Origin: Bacteroidaceae bacterium
Lineage (GTDB): Bacteria; Bacteroidota; Bacteroidia; Bacteroidales; Bacteroidaceae
Length of the DNA: 64,000 nucleotides
Direction of reading: 5' to 3'
NCBI GenBank assembly: GCA_017649485.1
Contig: JAGCGS010000010.1
Coordinates: 16,245 to 80,244, forward strand
A program made the position numbers and the translations under genes. Within the stretch, counting starts at the first letter, position 1. Each line of letters starts with the position of its first letter. Positions 43,279 through 52,973 of the stretch are shown in pieces. The notes below the pieces were generated by a model. That model saw nothing but the letters and a program-made list of their open reading frames with translations. It had not been told where the DNA came from and did not search any database.

Positions 43279-45069
43279 CTAAAACCTATCAATTTCTGTT
43301 TTCACACGATTCACATACATGGAGGCAGGAATGGTAGGGAGTTGGGCCTCGTCTAAAGATCCTAGGGCTTTGTCCAATCGTTTCAAAGCTGCAGGTTTCT
43401 GCTCCCGGCGTAATATTCTTATCTTTTCATAATCCTGAATACCAGATACCAAACGCTCGAAGCGGATGCTGGTACGCCCCTCAGGATAAACCAAATAAGT
43501 GTCACCAGCAGCCCACGAGATGTATCGGCTATCAAGCAAAGGTTCAGGTACCCAACTATTTAATGCCCAACGCAAATAGCCATCGAGGTTGGATTTCATG
43601 GCATAGAGACCCAACCATTCTGCCTCAGCAGGCGCACTAAAAGTAAAGGTGTTAGGATGAGCCTCTGCACAGCAGGTATAGAATGTGGTAACCTTGCCTT
43701 CTGAACGGCGTTTCTGAATAATGTCATCTGCCCATTTTTGGCTCATCGTGATACAATAGTCGTTAAGCTCATCTACTAATTCGTCATATAAATTGCCAGC
43801 CATAGATATTTTGAATGCAGGGTCAGCTTTACGAATTACTTTCAACGTCTTTAGCATCACGTCTATCGAGCGTTCATCCATGGCAATATGAGTTATATCG
43901 AACCATCCTTTCTCTCGTAGATGCTTGGCAAAGGCCTGCAGCATGGCAGTCCACATTTCATCGTAAGCTTGTTCACCAGGTTCTGTATGTACGTATTTAA
44001 TAGTATTACTTGCTTGGTCGAAATACTGAAACGACAATGCCCAAGGCACCATAGAATAGCACCCTATTTCTTTGTTGATACCCATATCCATCATGAACTC
44101 CACCCACTTGTCAAAAACAGCGAAGTCGAATGACCATGAACCATCGAGCTTTTTAATCCAAGTCACCATCGACTCAAAATAATCGAATGTTTGTCCATTC
44201 CATGGTTTGTGCATCAACGATGTAGTAATAACTTTTCCTCCAGCTTGCTGATATAATAAAGCAATAGGTTTCAGGGCTTCCATATGTGCCTCGCTCCAAG
44301 GTTCTACCTGGTAATAGCGCGCTACAGCATATGGATTTTGCCACAGGTCAAGATGGAAGGCCCATTCAGATGGGGCTGGTAACACATGATTCTTTACATT
44401 CACCTTCAACACGAGATTATCCAACAATTCGTTACCATTCTTCACAGTGATAGTGCCAGTATAAACACCAATCTGAGCATCCTGAGGTACCCAAATGCGT
44501 ATCCATCCTCCCTGTGTGTTAAAAGCCTTAACTTCTATTTCTGTAGCCAGATGGTCAATCACATCAGCCACCAGCGTGGAGTCCCATTGAGTGGCATCAG
44601 AGCGATTACCACATCCACCTTTCCCATCTTTGTTCAGTTCATCAGTCATGACATAGCGTACAAAACCTTTCATCAGGCGGTCTTGGCTAATCACCCTCCC
44701 CTGCATTGATTTTAAATCAGACACCTCAAAAGAAAGATTATGGATATATTCATCGCCATAAACGGCAAACTGAGCGTGCACTCTTTCACCTTTCCACGCA
44801 TTCACTTCCAGTGTCTTACCCTGTAAAATCTGGGGTGGCACTTCCTGCCTATAACGTTCATCGATGGATCCCCAAGCTACCTTTTTTCCTTTGATTCCCT
44901 TCCACAAGACTTGGTTCACTGGCACAGGATTTGCCAATTCTTGATACTCTTTTATAGGATACAGCGGTTGCCCTGTATTCCTACCAGTATGAGTAACACC
45001 CTGGTTCTGAGCCAATACTGGCAAAAAAGCAGCTATCATAACTGCTACTAACAAGATATACGTTCTCAT
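43279..45069 (-). CDS. DUF4091 domain-containing secreted protein (glycosidase-like)
   Basis: The 596-aa protein has a signal peptide (1-20, ending VLAQ), an N-terminal beta-sandwich (about 60-240) and a TIM-barrel-like central region (about 245-500) leading to the DUF4091 C-terminal block (WALNSW, YPEG, RFERLVSGIQDYE). DUF4091 proteins are widespread in Bacteroidetes and resemble glycoside hydrolases; activity is not established. The ATG at 45069 fits the signal peptide and a TATCTTTA -7 box at 45101-45108, although the frame is open farther upstream. Confidence 0.85.
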   Translation of the reverse strand: MRTYILLVAVMIAAFLPVLAQNQGVTHTGRNTGQPLYPIKEYQELANPVPVNQVLWKGIKGKKVAWGSIDERYRQEVPPQILQGKTLEVNAWKGERVHAQFAVYGDEYIHNLSFEVSDLKSMQGRVISQDRLMKGFVRYVMTDELNKDGKGGCGNRSDATQWDSTLVADVIDHLATEIEVKAFNTQGGWIRIWVPQDAQIGVYTGTITVKNGNELLDNLVLKVNVKNHVLPAPSEWAFHLDLWQNPYAVARYYQVEPWSEAHMEALKPIALLYQQAGGKVITTSLMHKPWNGQTFDYFESMVTWIKKLDGSWSFDFAVFDKWVEFMMDMGINKEIGCYSMVPWALSFQYFDQASNTIKYVHTEPGEQAYDEMWTAMLQAFAKHLREKGWFDITHIAMDERSIDVMLKTLKVIRKADPAFKISMAGNLYDELVDELNDYCITMSQKWADDIIQKRRSEGKVTTFYTCCAEAHPNTFTFSAPAEAEWLGLYAMKSNLDGYLRWALNSWVPEPLLDSRYISWAAGDTYLVYPEGRTSIRFERLVSGIQDYEKIRILRREQKPAALKRLDKALGSLDEAQLPTIPASMYVNRVKTEIDRF

Positions 45070-45100
45070 GGATTCTTTTATTTTTGAGTTAATTCTTGCG

Positions 45101-45108
45101 TAAAGATA
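45101..45108 (-). promoter_or_regulatory. -7 box for the DUF4091 gene
   Basis: Minus strand TATCTTTA, 31 nt before the ATG at 45069 and inside the upstream open frame. Confidence 0.45.
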
Positions 45109-45109
45109 A

Positions 45110-45330
45110 GGGAAATTGGGTGATTTGCAAAAGAAAAGAAGAGTTTTTAAAGCAAAAATTAGGGAGGAGAAATTCACATTCCCCCTCCCCCATTCACTAC
45201 AACATCTAATTCAAAAACTTACAGAGAGATTAAATTTGTTTTGTCTGTTTATAAATTTGATGCAAATATAGATATGTTTTTTTAATAATCAAAATAATTT
45301 GATCAAATTTTTATATTTATCATGCATTTT
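45110..45330. other. AT-rich gap between the DUF4091 and serine palmitoyltransferase genes
   Basis: No gene seen. It contains a 14-bp palindrome AATTTGATCAAATT (45296-45309) and overlapping TAAATTTG / TATATTTG-like boxes on both strands around 45252-45270 with no obvious target gene. Confidence 0.5.
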
Positions 45331-46518
45331 TTACTGAATTATGCCTAATTCGTGGAAACATTTAGATAAATGTTCTACTGCATAATCAATTTGTTCCTTG
45401 GTATGAGTAGCCATCAGAGCCACACGAACCAGCGTGTCTTGTGGTGCACAAGCAGGAGGTATAACAGGGTTGATAAAAATACCCTCATCGAATGCCATCT
45501 TAGTAACGGCGAAAGTCTTATAAGTATCACGTACATATAAAGGAATAATTGGAGATTGGGTATCGCCAATCTCAAATCCTGCCTCACGGAACTCCTTCAA
45601 GGCATAATTAGTAATTTCCCATAGTCTTTCTTGCCGCTCCGGCTCATTTTGGATGATATGTAGAGCTTCAATGGTAGCTGCAGTTGCTGCAGGAGTGCTA
45701 CTGGCCTGGAAGATATATGAACGAGCACTATGACGCAACGCATTAATGACAGCAGACTCAGCGGCTACGAATCCACCTAAAGAAGCGAGTGACTTGCTGA
45801 ATGTACCCATGATAATGTCAACATCATCTGTTACACCAAAATAATCGCACACTCCACGACCTTGCTTCCCGAAAACGCCTATACCATGAGCTTCATCCAC
45901 ATAGACGCAAGCATTATATTTCTTCTTCAAACGAATAATCTCAGGCATATTGGCCAAGTCACCTTCCATAGAGAACACACCGTCAACAATTATCAGTTTT
46001 ATGGCATTGGGGTCACATTTCTTCAACTCCTTCTCCAAAGCCTCCATATCGTTGTGCTTGTATTTCAACTGAGTGGCAAATGACAAACGACGACCATCAA
46101 CGATAGAAGCATGGTCACGGTCATCGCAAATGATATAATCACCACGTCCTACCAGCTGTGGTATGACACCTTCATTTACGGTAAAACCAGTAGAGAAACA
46201 CATAGCCTCATCCTTGCCAAGGAATGCTGCCAGCTCTTTCTCCAATTGAACATGCAAATCGAGGGTTCCGTTAAGAAGGCGTGAACCTGCACAGCCAGTG
46301 CCATATTTCTTTGTCGCTTCGATAGAAGCATTGATTATTCTTTCGTCATAGGTAAGTCCTGTATATGCATTTGATCCAAACATCAGGACTTTTTTACCGC
46401 TCATCATGACCTCTGTGCCCTGATGGCTATCAATCTCTCGGAAATAGGGGTATATGCCTTTAGCCTTGTAATATTGAGGCTCCTGGTATTTACCCAACTT
46501 CTCTGATAGTAAGCTCAT
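45331..46518 (-). CDS. spt: Serine palmitoyltransferase (alpha-oxoamine synthase)
   Basis: The 395-aa PLP enzyme condenses serine and acyl-CoA, the first step of sphingolipid synthesis. It closely resembles the Bacteroides enzyme: YPYFREID near the start, MFGSNAYTGLT, GSRLLNGTLDLHVQLE, DEAHGIGVFG, the PLP lysine Lys242 in TFSKSLASLGG, and PPACAPQDTLVRVALMATHT at the end. Homologous KBL and AONS enzymes differ in these motifs. The ATG is at 46518; the codon six nt upstream is TTG. A TAACTTTG -7 box lies at 46568-46575. Confidence 0.92.
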   Translation of the reverse strand: MSLLSEKLGKYQEPQYYKAKGIYPYFREIDSHQGTEVMMSGKKVLMFGSNAYTGLTYDERIINASIEATKKYGTGCAGSRLLNGTLDLHVQLEKELAAFLGKDEAMCFSTGFTVNEGVIPQLVGRGDYIICDDRDHASIVDGRRLSFATQLKYKHNDMEALEKELKKCDPNAIKLIIVDGVFSMEGDLANMPEIIRLKKKYNACVYVDEAHGIGVFGKQGRGVCDYFGVTDDVDIIMGTFSKSLASLGGFVAAESAVINALRHSARSYIFQASSTPAATAATIEALHIIQNEPERQERLWEITNYALKEFREAGFEIGDTQSPIIPLYVRDTYKTFAVTKMAFDEGIFINPVIPPACAPQDTLVRVALMATHTKEQIDYAVEHLSKCFHELGIIQ

Positions 46519-46567
46519 TTTCAATTAATCTTTTAAAACTATAAGTTATATTTTGCAATGCAGACCG

Positions 46568-46575
46568 CAAAGTTA
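46568..46575 (-). promoter_or_regulatory. -7 box for the serine palmitoyltransferase gene
   Basis: Minus strand TAACTTTG, 50 nt before the ATG. Confidence 0.5.
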
Positions 46576-46627
46576 CTAAAAAATGTTGGTATCTTTGCAC
46601 ACTTTTAGCAAAAAAGTGAAAAAAACC

Positions 46628-47233
46628 TTATTTTTTCTTCAATTCGGTATTGATAGACTCGATATAAAACAATAATTCATCTCTTCCACTGCCGTTAAGT
46701 GATGAAGTGATAAAAAAAGGAGGCAACTCTTCCCATTGTTCAGATAGTGTATTGAGATAGGTTTTCACGTTATTATCCGTTTTTAACTTAGATTGTTTGT
46801 CGGCTTTAGTAAAAACGATGGCAAAAGGCACTTGATTCTTACCTAACCAATTCATAAAGTCCACATCGATTTTTTGTGGTTCAAGCCGGCTATCAACCAA
46901 TACAAACAAACAAGTCATCTCCAATCGCTGCTCTAAATAAGAGCCAATAATACGCTGAATATCAGCCACACTTTTCTTGCTGCGATTGGCATAGCCATAG
47001 CCAGGAAGATCTACTAAATACCATTGTTTATTAATTAAGAAATGATTAATGAGTTGAGTCTTACCTGGAGTAGATGACGTCATTGCCAGTTTCTTGTTGT
47101 TGGTAAGCATATTAATCAAACTTGATTTACCCACATTACTTCGTCCAATGAAAGCATACTCAGGCAGTCCAGTCTGGGGACATTTGCTTACATCGGTATT
47201 GCTAATTACAAATTCGGCAGTATTAATTTTCAT
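46628..47233 (-). CDS. engB: Ribosome biogenesis GTP-binding protein YsxC/EngB
   Basis: The 201-aa TRAFAC GTPase is needed for large-subunit assembly. G1 is [10 protein letters not shown] (about residues 31-40), G2/G3 TPGKTQ and DLPGYGYA, G4 TKAD, and G5 near TSSLNGSG. It follows lipB with a 3-nt gap, so the two are one operon. Confidence 0.95.
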   Translation of the reverse strand: MKINTAEFVISNTDVSKCPQTGLPEYAFIGRSNVGKSSLINMLTNNKKLAMTSSTPGKTQLINHFLINKQWYLVDLPGYGYANRSKKSVADIQRIIGSYLEQRLEMTCLFVLVDSRLEPQKIDVDFMNWLGKNQVPFAIVFTKADKQSKLKTDNNVKTYLNTLSEQWEELPPFFITSSLNGSGRDELLFYIESINTELKKK

Positions 47234-47236
47234 CTT

Positions 47237-47905
47237 TCACTTTTTTAATAATTCTAACAAGTTATTATTGAGGAGTCGTTTCACCTCACTTATAGGCACC
47301 TCATATTGTAGCTCTTGAGCCAATGAAGTCACCCCTTTATCGATGAATCCACAGGGATTGATATAGCTAAAAAAACGCAGATCAGTATTAACATTAAAAG
47401 CTAGTCCATGCATAGTAACAAACCTACTGCTTCTTATACCGATAGCGCATATTTTACGAGCATTAGAACCATGGGCATCCAGCCATACCCCAGTAGCTTT
47501 TTCAAGACGTCCGGCCTGGATGCCAAAAGTTGCACACACGCGAATGACTGCTTCCTCAATCAAAGTGACATACTCCTTGAGGCCCAAGCCATAACGTTCT
47601 AAGTCAAGTATAGGATAGCAGATAAGTTGTCCAGGTCCATGATATGTAATATCGCCACCACGGTCTATATGGTAAAATGAAGCGCCAAAGCGCTTAAGCT
47701 GATCCATGCTCACTAACAAATTGGAAGCCTTTCCACTACGTCCTAAGGTATAAACATGAGGATGCTCGCAAAAGATTATGAGATCATTTGCATCAGAATC
47801 ATCATCAGTTTTTTTTTGTAACCTTTGAGAAAAAAGCATCTCCTGTCGTATCCATGCTTCGCCGTAATCAATCAGCCCCCAATCTTCTGTAATCAAATTT
47901 CCCAT
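47237..47905 (-). CDS. lipB: Octanoyl-[ACP]-protein transferase
   Basis: The 222-aa enzyme moves octanoyl from ACP to lipoyl domains. It has RGGDITYHGPGQLICYPILDL near residue 88 and the catalytic Cys in NPCGF near 190, with the conserved Lys nearby (KICAIGIRSSRFVTMHG region). It would prime GcvH, partner of the glycine dehydrogenase encoded nearby on the other strand. Minus-strand TATCTTTG at 47927-47934 is its -7 box. Confidence 0.95.
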   Translation of the reverse strand: MGNLITEDWGLIDYGEAWIRQEMLFSQRLQKKTDDDSDANDLIIFCEHPHVYTLGRSGKASNLLVSMDQLKRFGASFYHIDRGGDITYHGPGQLICYPILDLERYGLGLKEYVTLIEEAVIRVCATFGIQAGRLEKATGVWLDAHGSNARKICAIGIRSSRFVTMHGLAFNVNTDLRFFSYINPCGFIDKGVTSLAQELQYEVPISEVKRLLNNNLLELLKK

Positions 47906-47926
47906 GCGTTTTTTTTATTTCGATTG

Positions 47927-47956
47927 CAAAGATACGAAAAATTATTTGTATCTTCG
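47927..47956. promoter_or_regulatory. Divergent -7 boxes for lipB-engB and the DUF3298 operon
   Basis: Minus strand TATCTTTG (47927-47934) serves lipB; plus strand TATCTTCG (47949-47956) serves the DUF3298 gene 39 nt downstream. Confidence 0.55.
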
Positions 47957-47994
47957 CTATCTGAAACTACTTATCCTAATAAACAACAAAAGGT

Positions 47995-48846
47995 ATGAAG
48001 TTACAATTTGTTAGTGCATATTGCATAATGCTTGCAATCGGCCTTACTCTTGGAGCATGCAGACAGGAGAGCAAACTGGTAGGCAACCTGAAGTTTGACA
48101 ATATCACACTTGAGGAAAGCCAGCATCTTTTTGCCGATAATGGCAAACCTCATGCAGAAGTGAAAGTGGATTTTTCATTTGTTAAGGAATCAACAGACGA
48201 TAAAATGAAGGACAGCATTAACCACATGCTACAGACTTTAGTTTTTGGTGAGAAGTTTTCAACCCAAACTCCACAGGATGCCGTACGAGCATTTACCGAT
48301 AACTATTTCTCAACCTATCGCCATGACTTGGAACCAATGTACCGTGACGAAGTAGCTACATCAGGCAGTGAACCTGATGAAGTATGGTACTCCTACGAGC
48401 GTGAAGCACAAACAAAAGTGGAATATTATGACAAGCATCTTCTTACTTACCGCTTATATATGGAAGAATTTACAGGTGGAGCTCATCCTGTATATTTCAC
48501 CTATTTCCAGAACATCGACCTACGCACATTAAAGCAAATAGAACTGAATGATTTGCTGATTGGTGAATATGACGAAGAATTAACTGAGATGTTAATTGCC
48601 CAACTGATGGAGGACACTGGAGCAGAAACTAAAGATGATTTGGAGGAAATGGGTTATGGTACAACTGCAGAAATTATACCAACAGAAAATTTTAAATTGG
48701 CACCTGGTGGGATTTCTTTCTTATATAACATCTATGAAATAGCTCCGTATGTAATAGGTCCTGTGGAGATAGACTTAAGTTTTAAACAATTGGATCCAAT
48801 ATTAAATACTGAATATATGATCATTAAAGAACTAAAAGGAAAATGA
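47995..48846 (+). CDS. DUF3298 (RsiV-like) lipoprotein
   Basis: The 283-aa protein has a lipobox LTLGAC (Cys about 22), a DUF4163-like N part (about 45-145) and a DUF3298-like C part (about 155-270, with GGAHPVYFTYFQNIDLRT). The pair is the architecture of RsiV-type domains, which bind lysozyme in Firmicutes; in Bacteroidetes the function is unknown. It overlaps rsmG by 4 nt (ATGA) and heads the rsmG-MBL-gcvP operon. Confidence 0.85.
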   Translation: MKLQFVSAYCIMLAIGLTLGACRQESKLVGNLKFDNITLEESQHLFADNGKPHAEVKVDFSFVKESTDDKMKDSINHMLQTLVFGEKFSTQTPQDAVRAFTDNYFSTYRHDLEPMYRDEVATSGSEPDEVWYSYEREAQTKVEYYDKHLLTYRLYMEEFTGGAHPVYFTYFQNIDLRTLKQIELNDLLIGEYDEELTEMLIAQLMEDTGAETKDDLEEMGYGTTAEIIPTENFKLAPGGISFLYNIYEIAPYVIGPVEIDLSFKQLDPILNTEYMIIKELKGK

Positions 48847-49463
48847 GTATTATTGAGAAATATTTTAGGGAACTAACAGAAGAGCAACAGAGACAGTTTG
48901 ATGCACTGGGTGATTTATATGAAGATTGGAACTCAAAGATAAACGTAATATCCCGAAAGGACATTAGCAACCTGTATGAGCATCATATCCTGCATTCATT
49001 AGGCATTGCCAAAGTTGTCAAATTTAAGTCTGGAACTCGAGTGATGGATTTAGGCACAGGTGGAGGCTTCCCAGGCATCCCTCTAGCCATTTTTTTCCCA
49101 GAGGTACAGTTTCATTTGGTAGATAGTATCGGCAAAAAGATTCGAGTGGCTACTGAAGTAGCACAAAGCGTAGGTTTGAAGAATGTAACATTGGCTCATA
49201 AGAGGGTTGAGGAGGAAAAAGAAAAGTTTGACTTTGTGGTATGTCGTGCAGTAATGCCCTTGGAAGACTTAGTGCGACTGGTTCGTAAGAATGTTAGCAA
49301 GACGCAACAAAACGCATTGCCTAACGGACTGATATGTCTAAAAGGAGGTGAGCTGGAACGTGAGTTAGTTCATCTGAAAAACAGAAGTATCTTCTGGGAT
49401 CTATCAGACTATTTTGAAGAAACCTATTTTGAAACTAAGAAAGTAGTATTTACAGCAATATGA
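48843..49463 (+). CDS. rsmG: 16S rRNA (guanine(527)-N7)-methyltransferase
   Basis: The 206-aa SAM methyltransferase has the SAM-binding motif VMDLGTGGGFPGIPLAIFFP near residue 61 and YEDWNSKINVISRKDI near 24, both RsmG hallmarks. It modifies G527 in the 530 loop of 16S rRNA. It overlaps both neighbours by 4 nt. Confidence 0.95.
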   Translation: MSIIEKYFRELTEEQQRQFDALGDLYEDWNSKINVISRKDISNLYEHHILHSLGIAKVVKFKSGTRVMDLGTGGGFPGIPLAIFFPEVQFHLVDSIGKKIRVATEVAQSVGLKNVTLAHKRVEEEKEKFDFVVCRAVMPLEDLVRLVRKNVSKTQQNALPNGLICLKGGELERELVHLKNRSIFWDLSDYFEETYFETKKVVFTAI

Positions 49464-50101
49464 AAATTAAGAGATTTGAATTCAACATGTTCCCAGTGAA
49501 CAGCTATGTCCTATGGGACGAAAACCATGAGGCAGTTCTAATTGACCCAGGTTGCTATTATGAAGAGGAGAAGACTGCTTTGAAGGACTTTATTACCAAC
49601 AACGGGTTGACAATAAAGCATCTGCTAAACACACACCTGCACATTGATCACATCTGTGGCAATCCGTTTTGTGAGAGAACTTTCGGGGTGAAGAGCGAAG
49701 CCCATGAGGCTGATTTGTTCTGGATAGAGGAGGCTCCTAAACAGAGTCGTATGTTTGGGGTAAGATTGGAACAGTTGCCCACTCCGCCAACAGTTCATTT
49801 ACATGAAGGGAATATTGTCAAGTTTGGTAACACTCAGTTAGAAGTAATTCATGTGCCAGGTCACTCACCTGGAAGTATTGTGTTTTACTGTGCCTCAGAT
49901 AACTGTTTGTTCTCTGGTGATGTGCTATTCCAAGGCAGCATAGGACGTGCTGACTTGGCAGGAGGCAATTTCGATACCTTAATTGAAGGCATCAGCTCCA
50001 AGTTGTTCGTTCTTCCTGACGAAACCATCGTCTATCCAGGTCATGGTGCTCCAACAACAATTGGCGTAGAAAAGAATGAAAATCCTTTTTTCCGATTTTA
50101 A
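49460..50101 (+). CDS. MBL-fold metallohydrolase (glyoxalase II-like)
   Basis: The 213-aa protein has the metallo-beta-lactamase metal motif THLHIDH (about residues 58-64), HVPGHSPGSIVFYC with the next His, GDVLFQGSIGRAD with the bridging Asp, and YPGHG. The small YcbL-like subgroup acts on thioesters such as S-lactoylglutathione or unknown substrates. It overlaps rsmG by 4 nt and precedes gcvP by 19 nt. Confidence 0.9.
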   Translation: MKIKRFEFNMFPVNSYVLWDENHEAVLIDPGCYYEEEKTALKDFITNNGLTIKHLLNTHLHIDHICGNPFCERTFGVKSEAHEADLFWIEEAPKQSRMFGVRLEQLPTPPTVHLHEGNIVKFGNTQLEVIHVPGHSPGSIVFYCASDNCLFSGDVLFQGSIGRADLAGGNFDTLIEGISSKLFVLPDETIVYPGHGAPTTIGVEKNENPFFRF

Positions 50102-50120
50102 CTTATAAATATTTATTTTC

Positions 50121-52973
50121 ATGAAAACTGACTTATTGGTTAATCGTCATGTCGGTATCTGTGAGGCCGACGAAAAACAGATGCTTCAAAAGATAGGTGT
50201 CAAGAGTCTAGATGAGTTAATAGACAAGACTATCCCTGCCAACATTCGTTTGGAGCAGCCATTAAACCTGCCTGCAGCTATGACTGAATACGAGTTTGCT
50301 CAACATATCGCCAGCTTGGCAGCCATGAACAAACTCTACACTACTTACATCGGTATGGGATGGTATAACACCATTACTCCAGCTGTTATTATGCGCAATG
50401 TATTGGAAAATCCGGTTTGGTACACATCATACACTCCTTATCAGTCGGAGGTATCTCAAGGCCGCTTAGAAGCATTGATGAATTTCCAGACTGCTATTAC
50501 AGATTTGACTTCCATGCCATTGGCCAATTGTTCGCTTTTGGACGAAGCAACTGCTGCTGCTGAGGCGGTTACAATGATGTACAACCTTCGCTCACGTGCT
50601 CAGCAAAAGGCTGGCGCCAACGTAGTATTCGTGGATGAGAGCATCTTCCCACAGACCTTGGCGGTGATGAAAACACGTGCCGTTCCACAGGGCATCGTAA
50701 TCAAGACGGGCAATTACAAGACCGCAGAACTAATGCCAGAGACTTTCGCTTGCATCATCCAGTATCCAAATGCAGAGGGTAACGTAGAAGACTACCGCAA
50801 GTTCGTAGAAAAAGCGCATTCAGCTGACTGTAAAGTGGCTGTGGCCGCTGATATTCTGAGTCTTGCCCTACTGACACCTCCTGGCGAATGGGGTGCTGAC
50901 ATTGTGTTCGGCAGTTCGCAACGTTTAGGTACACCTATGTACTATGGAGGACCGTCGGCTGCCTTCTTCGCCACTCGCGATGAGTACAAGCGCCAGATGC
51001 CTGGCCGCATCATTGGTTTGTCGAAAGACAAATATGGCAAACTGTGTTTCCGTATGGCTTTGCAGACACGAGAGCAACACATAAAGCGTGAAAAAGCTAC
51101 TTCGAATATTTGTACTTCTCAGGCTCTTTTGGCCAGCATGGCAGGCTTCTATGCTGTTTATCATGGTCAAGAAGGTATCCGCACCATTGCTGAACGCATC
51201 CACAGCATTGCAGTCCTTTTAGACCAGAAACTAACATCTTATGGCTACAAACAGTTCAACGAGCAATATTTTGACACCTTGCATATTGGATTACCTAAGG
51301 GCGTAACCATTGAACAGTTAAAAGCTGTAGCCCTACAACATCAGGTGAATTTACACTATTTCAGCAATGGTCATGTGGGTTTGAGTATTGATGAGACCAC
51401 AGACATACCAGCAGTGAATGAATTGTTGCGCATCTTTGCAACAGCTGCCCAGCATGAAGTAGAAACTGTTGATGATGTTCCTGTAGCTCTTAAAATAAAT
51501 AAGGTGTTGTCCCGCACTTCTTCTTACCTGACACATGAGGTGTTCCAGAAGTATCATACTGAGATGGAGATGATGCGTTACATCAAGCGATTGGATCGCA
51601 AAGACATTTCCCTTACCCACTCGATGATTTCTTTGGGTTCATGCACTATGAAGATGAACCCAGCTTCTGAAATGCTGCCATTGAGCCGGCCAGAGTTTGC
51701 CAACCTGCATCCACTTGTGCCAGCAGAACAGGCTTCCGGGTATCGACAACTGATAGATAACCTTAGCAAGGAGCTAAAGATTATAACCGGCTTCGACGGT
51801 GTGACCCTGCAGCCTAACTCGGGAGCAGCAGGAGAATACACTGGTTTGCGAATCATACGTGCCTATCTGGAAAGCATCGGTCAATCCCAGCGTAACATTG
51901 TGCTGATTCCTGCTTCTGCGCATGGTACGAATCCAGCTTCAGCCGTACAGGCTGGCTTTACGACAGTTACTGTGGCTTGTGATGAGAAGGGAAACGTGGA
52001 TTTGAACGACTTACGCGAGAAGGCTGAAGCCAACAAAGAAGTATTGGCAGCTTTGATGATAACCTATCCTTCCACACATGGAATCTTCGAGGTTGAAATC
52101 AAGGATATATGTGATATCATCCACGCCTGCGGTGCCCAAGTCTATATGGACGGAGCTAACATGAATGCGCAAGTAGGTATAACTAATCCTGGTACCATAG
52201 GCGCTGATGTCTGTCACCTGAACCTACATAAGACGTTCTCGTCTCCTCACGGTGGAGGAGGTCCTGGCGTAGGTCCTGTATGTGTAAAACAGCACTTAGT
52301 CCCATTCCTGCCGGGACATCCTTTGTTCGGCAATGCTTCTAACGAGGTTGCTGCAGCTCCATTTGGTAGTGCTGGCATTCTGCCTATTGCCTATGGCTAT
52401 ATCCGCATGATGGGCACAGAAGGTCTGACTCATGCCACTAAGATTGCTATCTTGAGTGCCAACTATTTGGCAGCATGCTTACAAAACACCTATGGAATCG
52501 TTTATCGCGGTGCAAATGGTTTTGTAGGTCACGAAATGATTTTAGATTGCAGGAAGCTACATGAAGAAGTGGGGATTAGTGAAGCGGACATAGCAAAGCG
52601 ACTGATGGACTACGGCTATCATGCCCCTACCCTTTCATTCCCAGTTCATGGCACCCTGATGGTGGAGCCTACTGAGAGTGAGAGTTTGGCTGAGCTGGAC
52701 AACTTCATTGAGGTGATGCAAACAATTTGGCAAGAGATTGAGGAAGTAAGAAATGGTCTTGCAGACAAGACTGACAATGTGTTGGTGAATGCTCCTCATC
52801 CGGAATATGAGGTGGTGGCAAACGAATGGAACCACAGCTATAGCCGTGAGAAAGCAGCTTATCCTATTGATAGTGTGAAGGAGAATAAATTCTGGATCAA
52901 TGTGGCCCGTGTGAATGATACGCTCGGCGATCGCAAGCTTTTGTCAACCCGCTATCAATCTTTCGATGACTAA
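50121..52973 (+). CDS. gcvP: Glycine dehydrogenase (decarboxylating), P-protein
   Basis: The 950-aa fused alpha/beta form decarboxylates glycine and passes aminomethyl to the lipoyl arm of GcvH. The PLP lysine is Lys704 in NLHKTFSSPHGGGGPG. The N half has the usual YTPYQSEVSQGRLEALMNFQ segment near residue 110. No gcvT or gcvH is present in the window. Its stop overlaps the convergent YigZ gene by 4 nt. Confidence 0.96.
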   Translation: MKTDLLVNRHVGICEADEKQMLQKIGVKSLDELIDKTIPANIRLEQPLNLPAAMTEYEFAQHIASLAAMNKLYTTYIGMGWYNTITPAVIMRNVLENPVWYTSYTPYQSEVSQGRLEALMNFQTAITDLTSMPLANCSLLDEATAAAEAVTMMYNLRSRAQQKAGANVVFVDESIFPQTLAVMKTRAVPQGIVIKTGNYKTAELMPETFACIIQYPNAEGNVEDYRKFVEKAHSADCKVAVAADILSLALLTPPGEWGADIVFGSSQRLGTPMYYGGPSAAFFATRDEYKRQMPGRIIGLSKDKYGKLCFRMALQTREQHIKREKATSNICTSQALLASMAGFYAVYHGQEGIRTIAERIHSIAVLLDQKLTSYGYKQFNEQYFDTLHIGLPKGVTIEQLKAVALQHQVNLHYFSNGHVGLSIDETTDIPAVNELLRIFATAAQHEVETVDDVPVALKINKVLSRTSSYLTHEVFQKYHTEMEMMRYIKRLDRKDISLTHSMISLGSCTMKMNPASEMLPLSRPEFANLHPLVPAEQASGYRQLIDNLSKELKIITGFDGVTLQPNSGAAGEYTGLRIIRAYLESIGQSQRNIVLIPASAHGTNPASAVQAGFTTVTVACDEKGNVDLNDLREKAEANKEVLAALMITYPSTHGIFEVEIKDICDIIHACGAQVYMDGANMNAQVGITNPGTIGADVCHLNLHKTFSSPHGGGGPGVGPVCVKQHLVPFLPGHPLFGNASNEVAAAPFGSAGILPIAYGYIRMMGTEGLTHATKIAILSANYLAACLQNTYGIVYRGANGFVGHEMILDCRKLHEEVGISEADIAKRLMDYGYHAPTLSFPVHGTLMVEPTESESLAELDNFIEVMQTIWQEIEEVRNGLADKTDNVLVNAPHPEYEVVANEWNHSYSREKAAYPIDSVKENKFWINVARVNDTLGDRKLLSTRYQSFDD

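Noticed and set aside
46590-46597. Plus-strand TATCTTTG promoter-like box between the SPT and engB genes
   Set aside because: It points into the 3' end of engB on the opposite strand with no plus-strand gene downstream; kept only as a possible antisense start.
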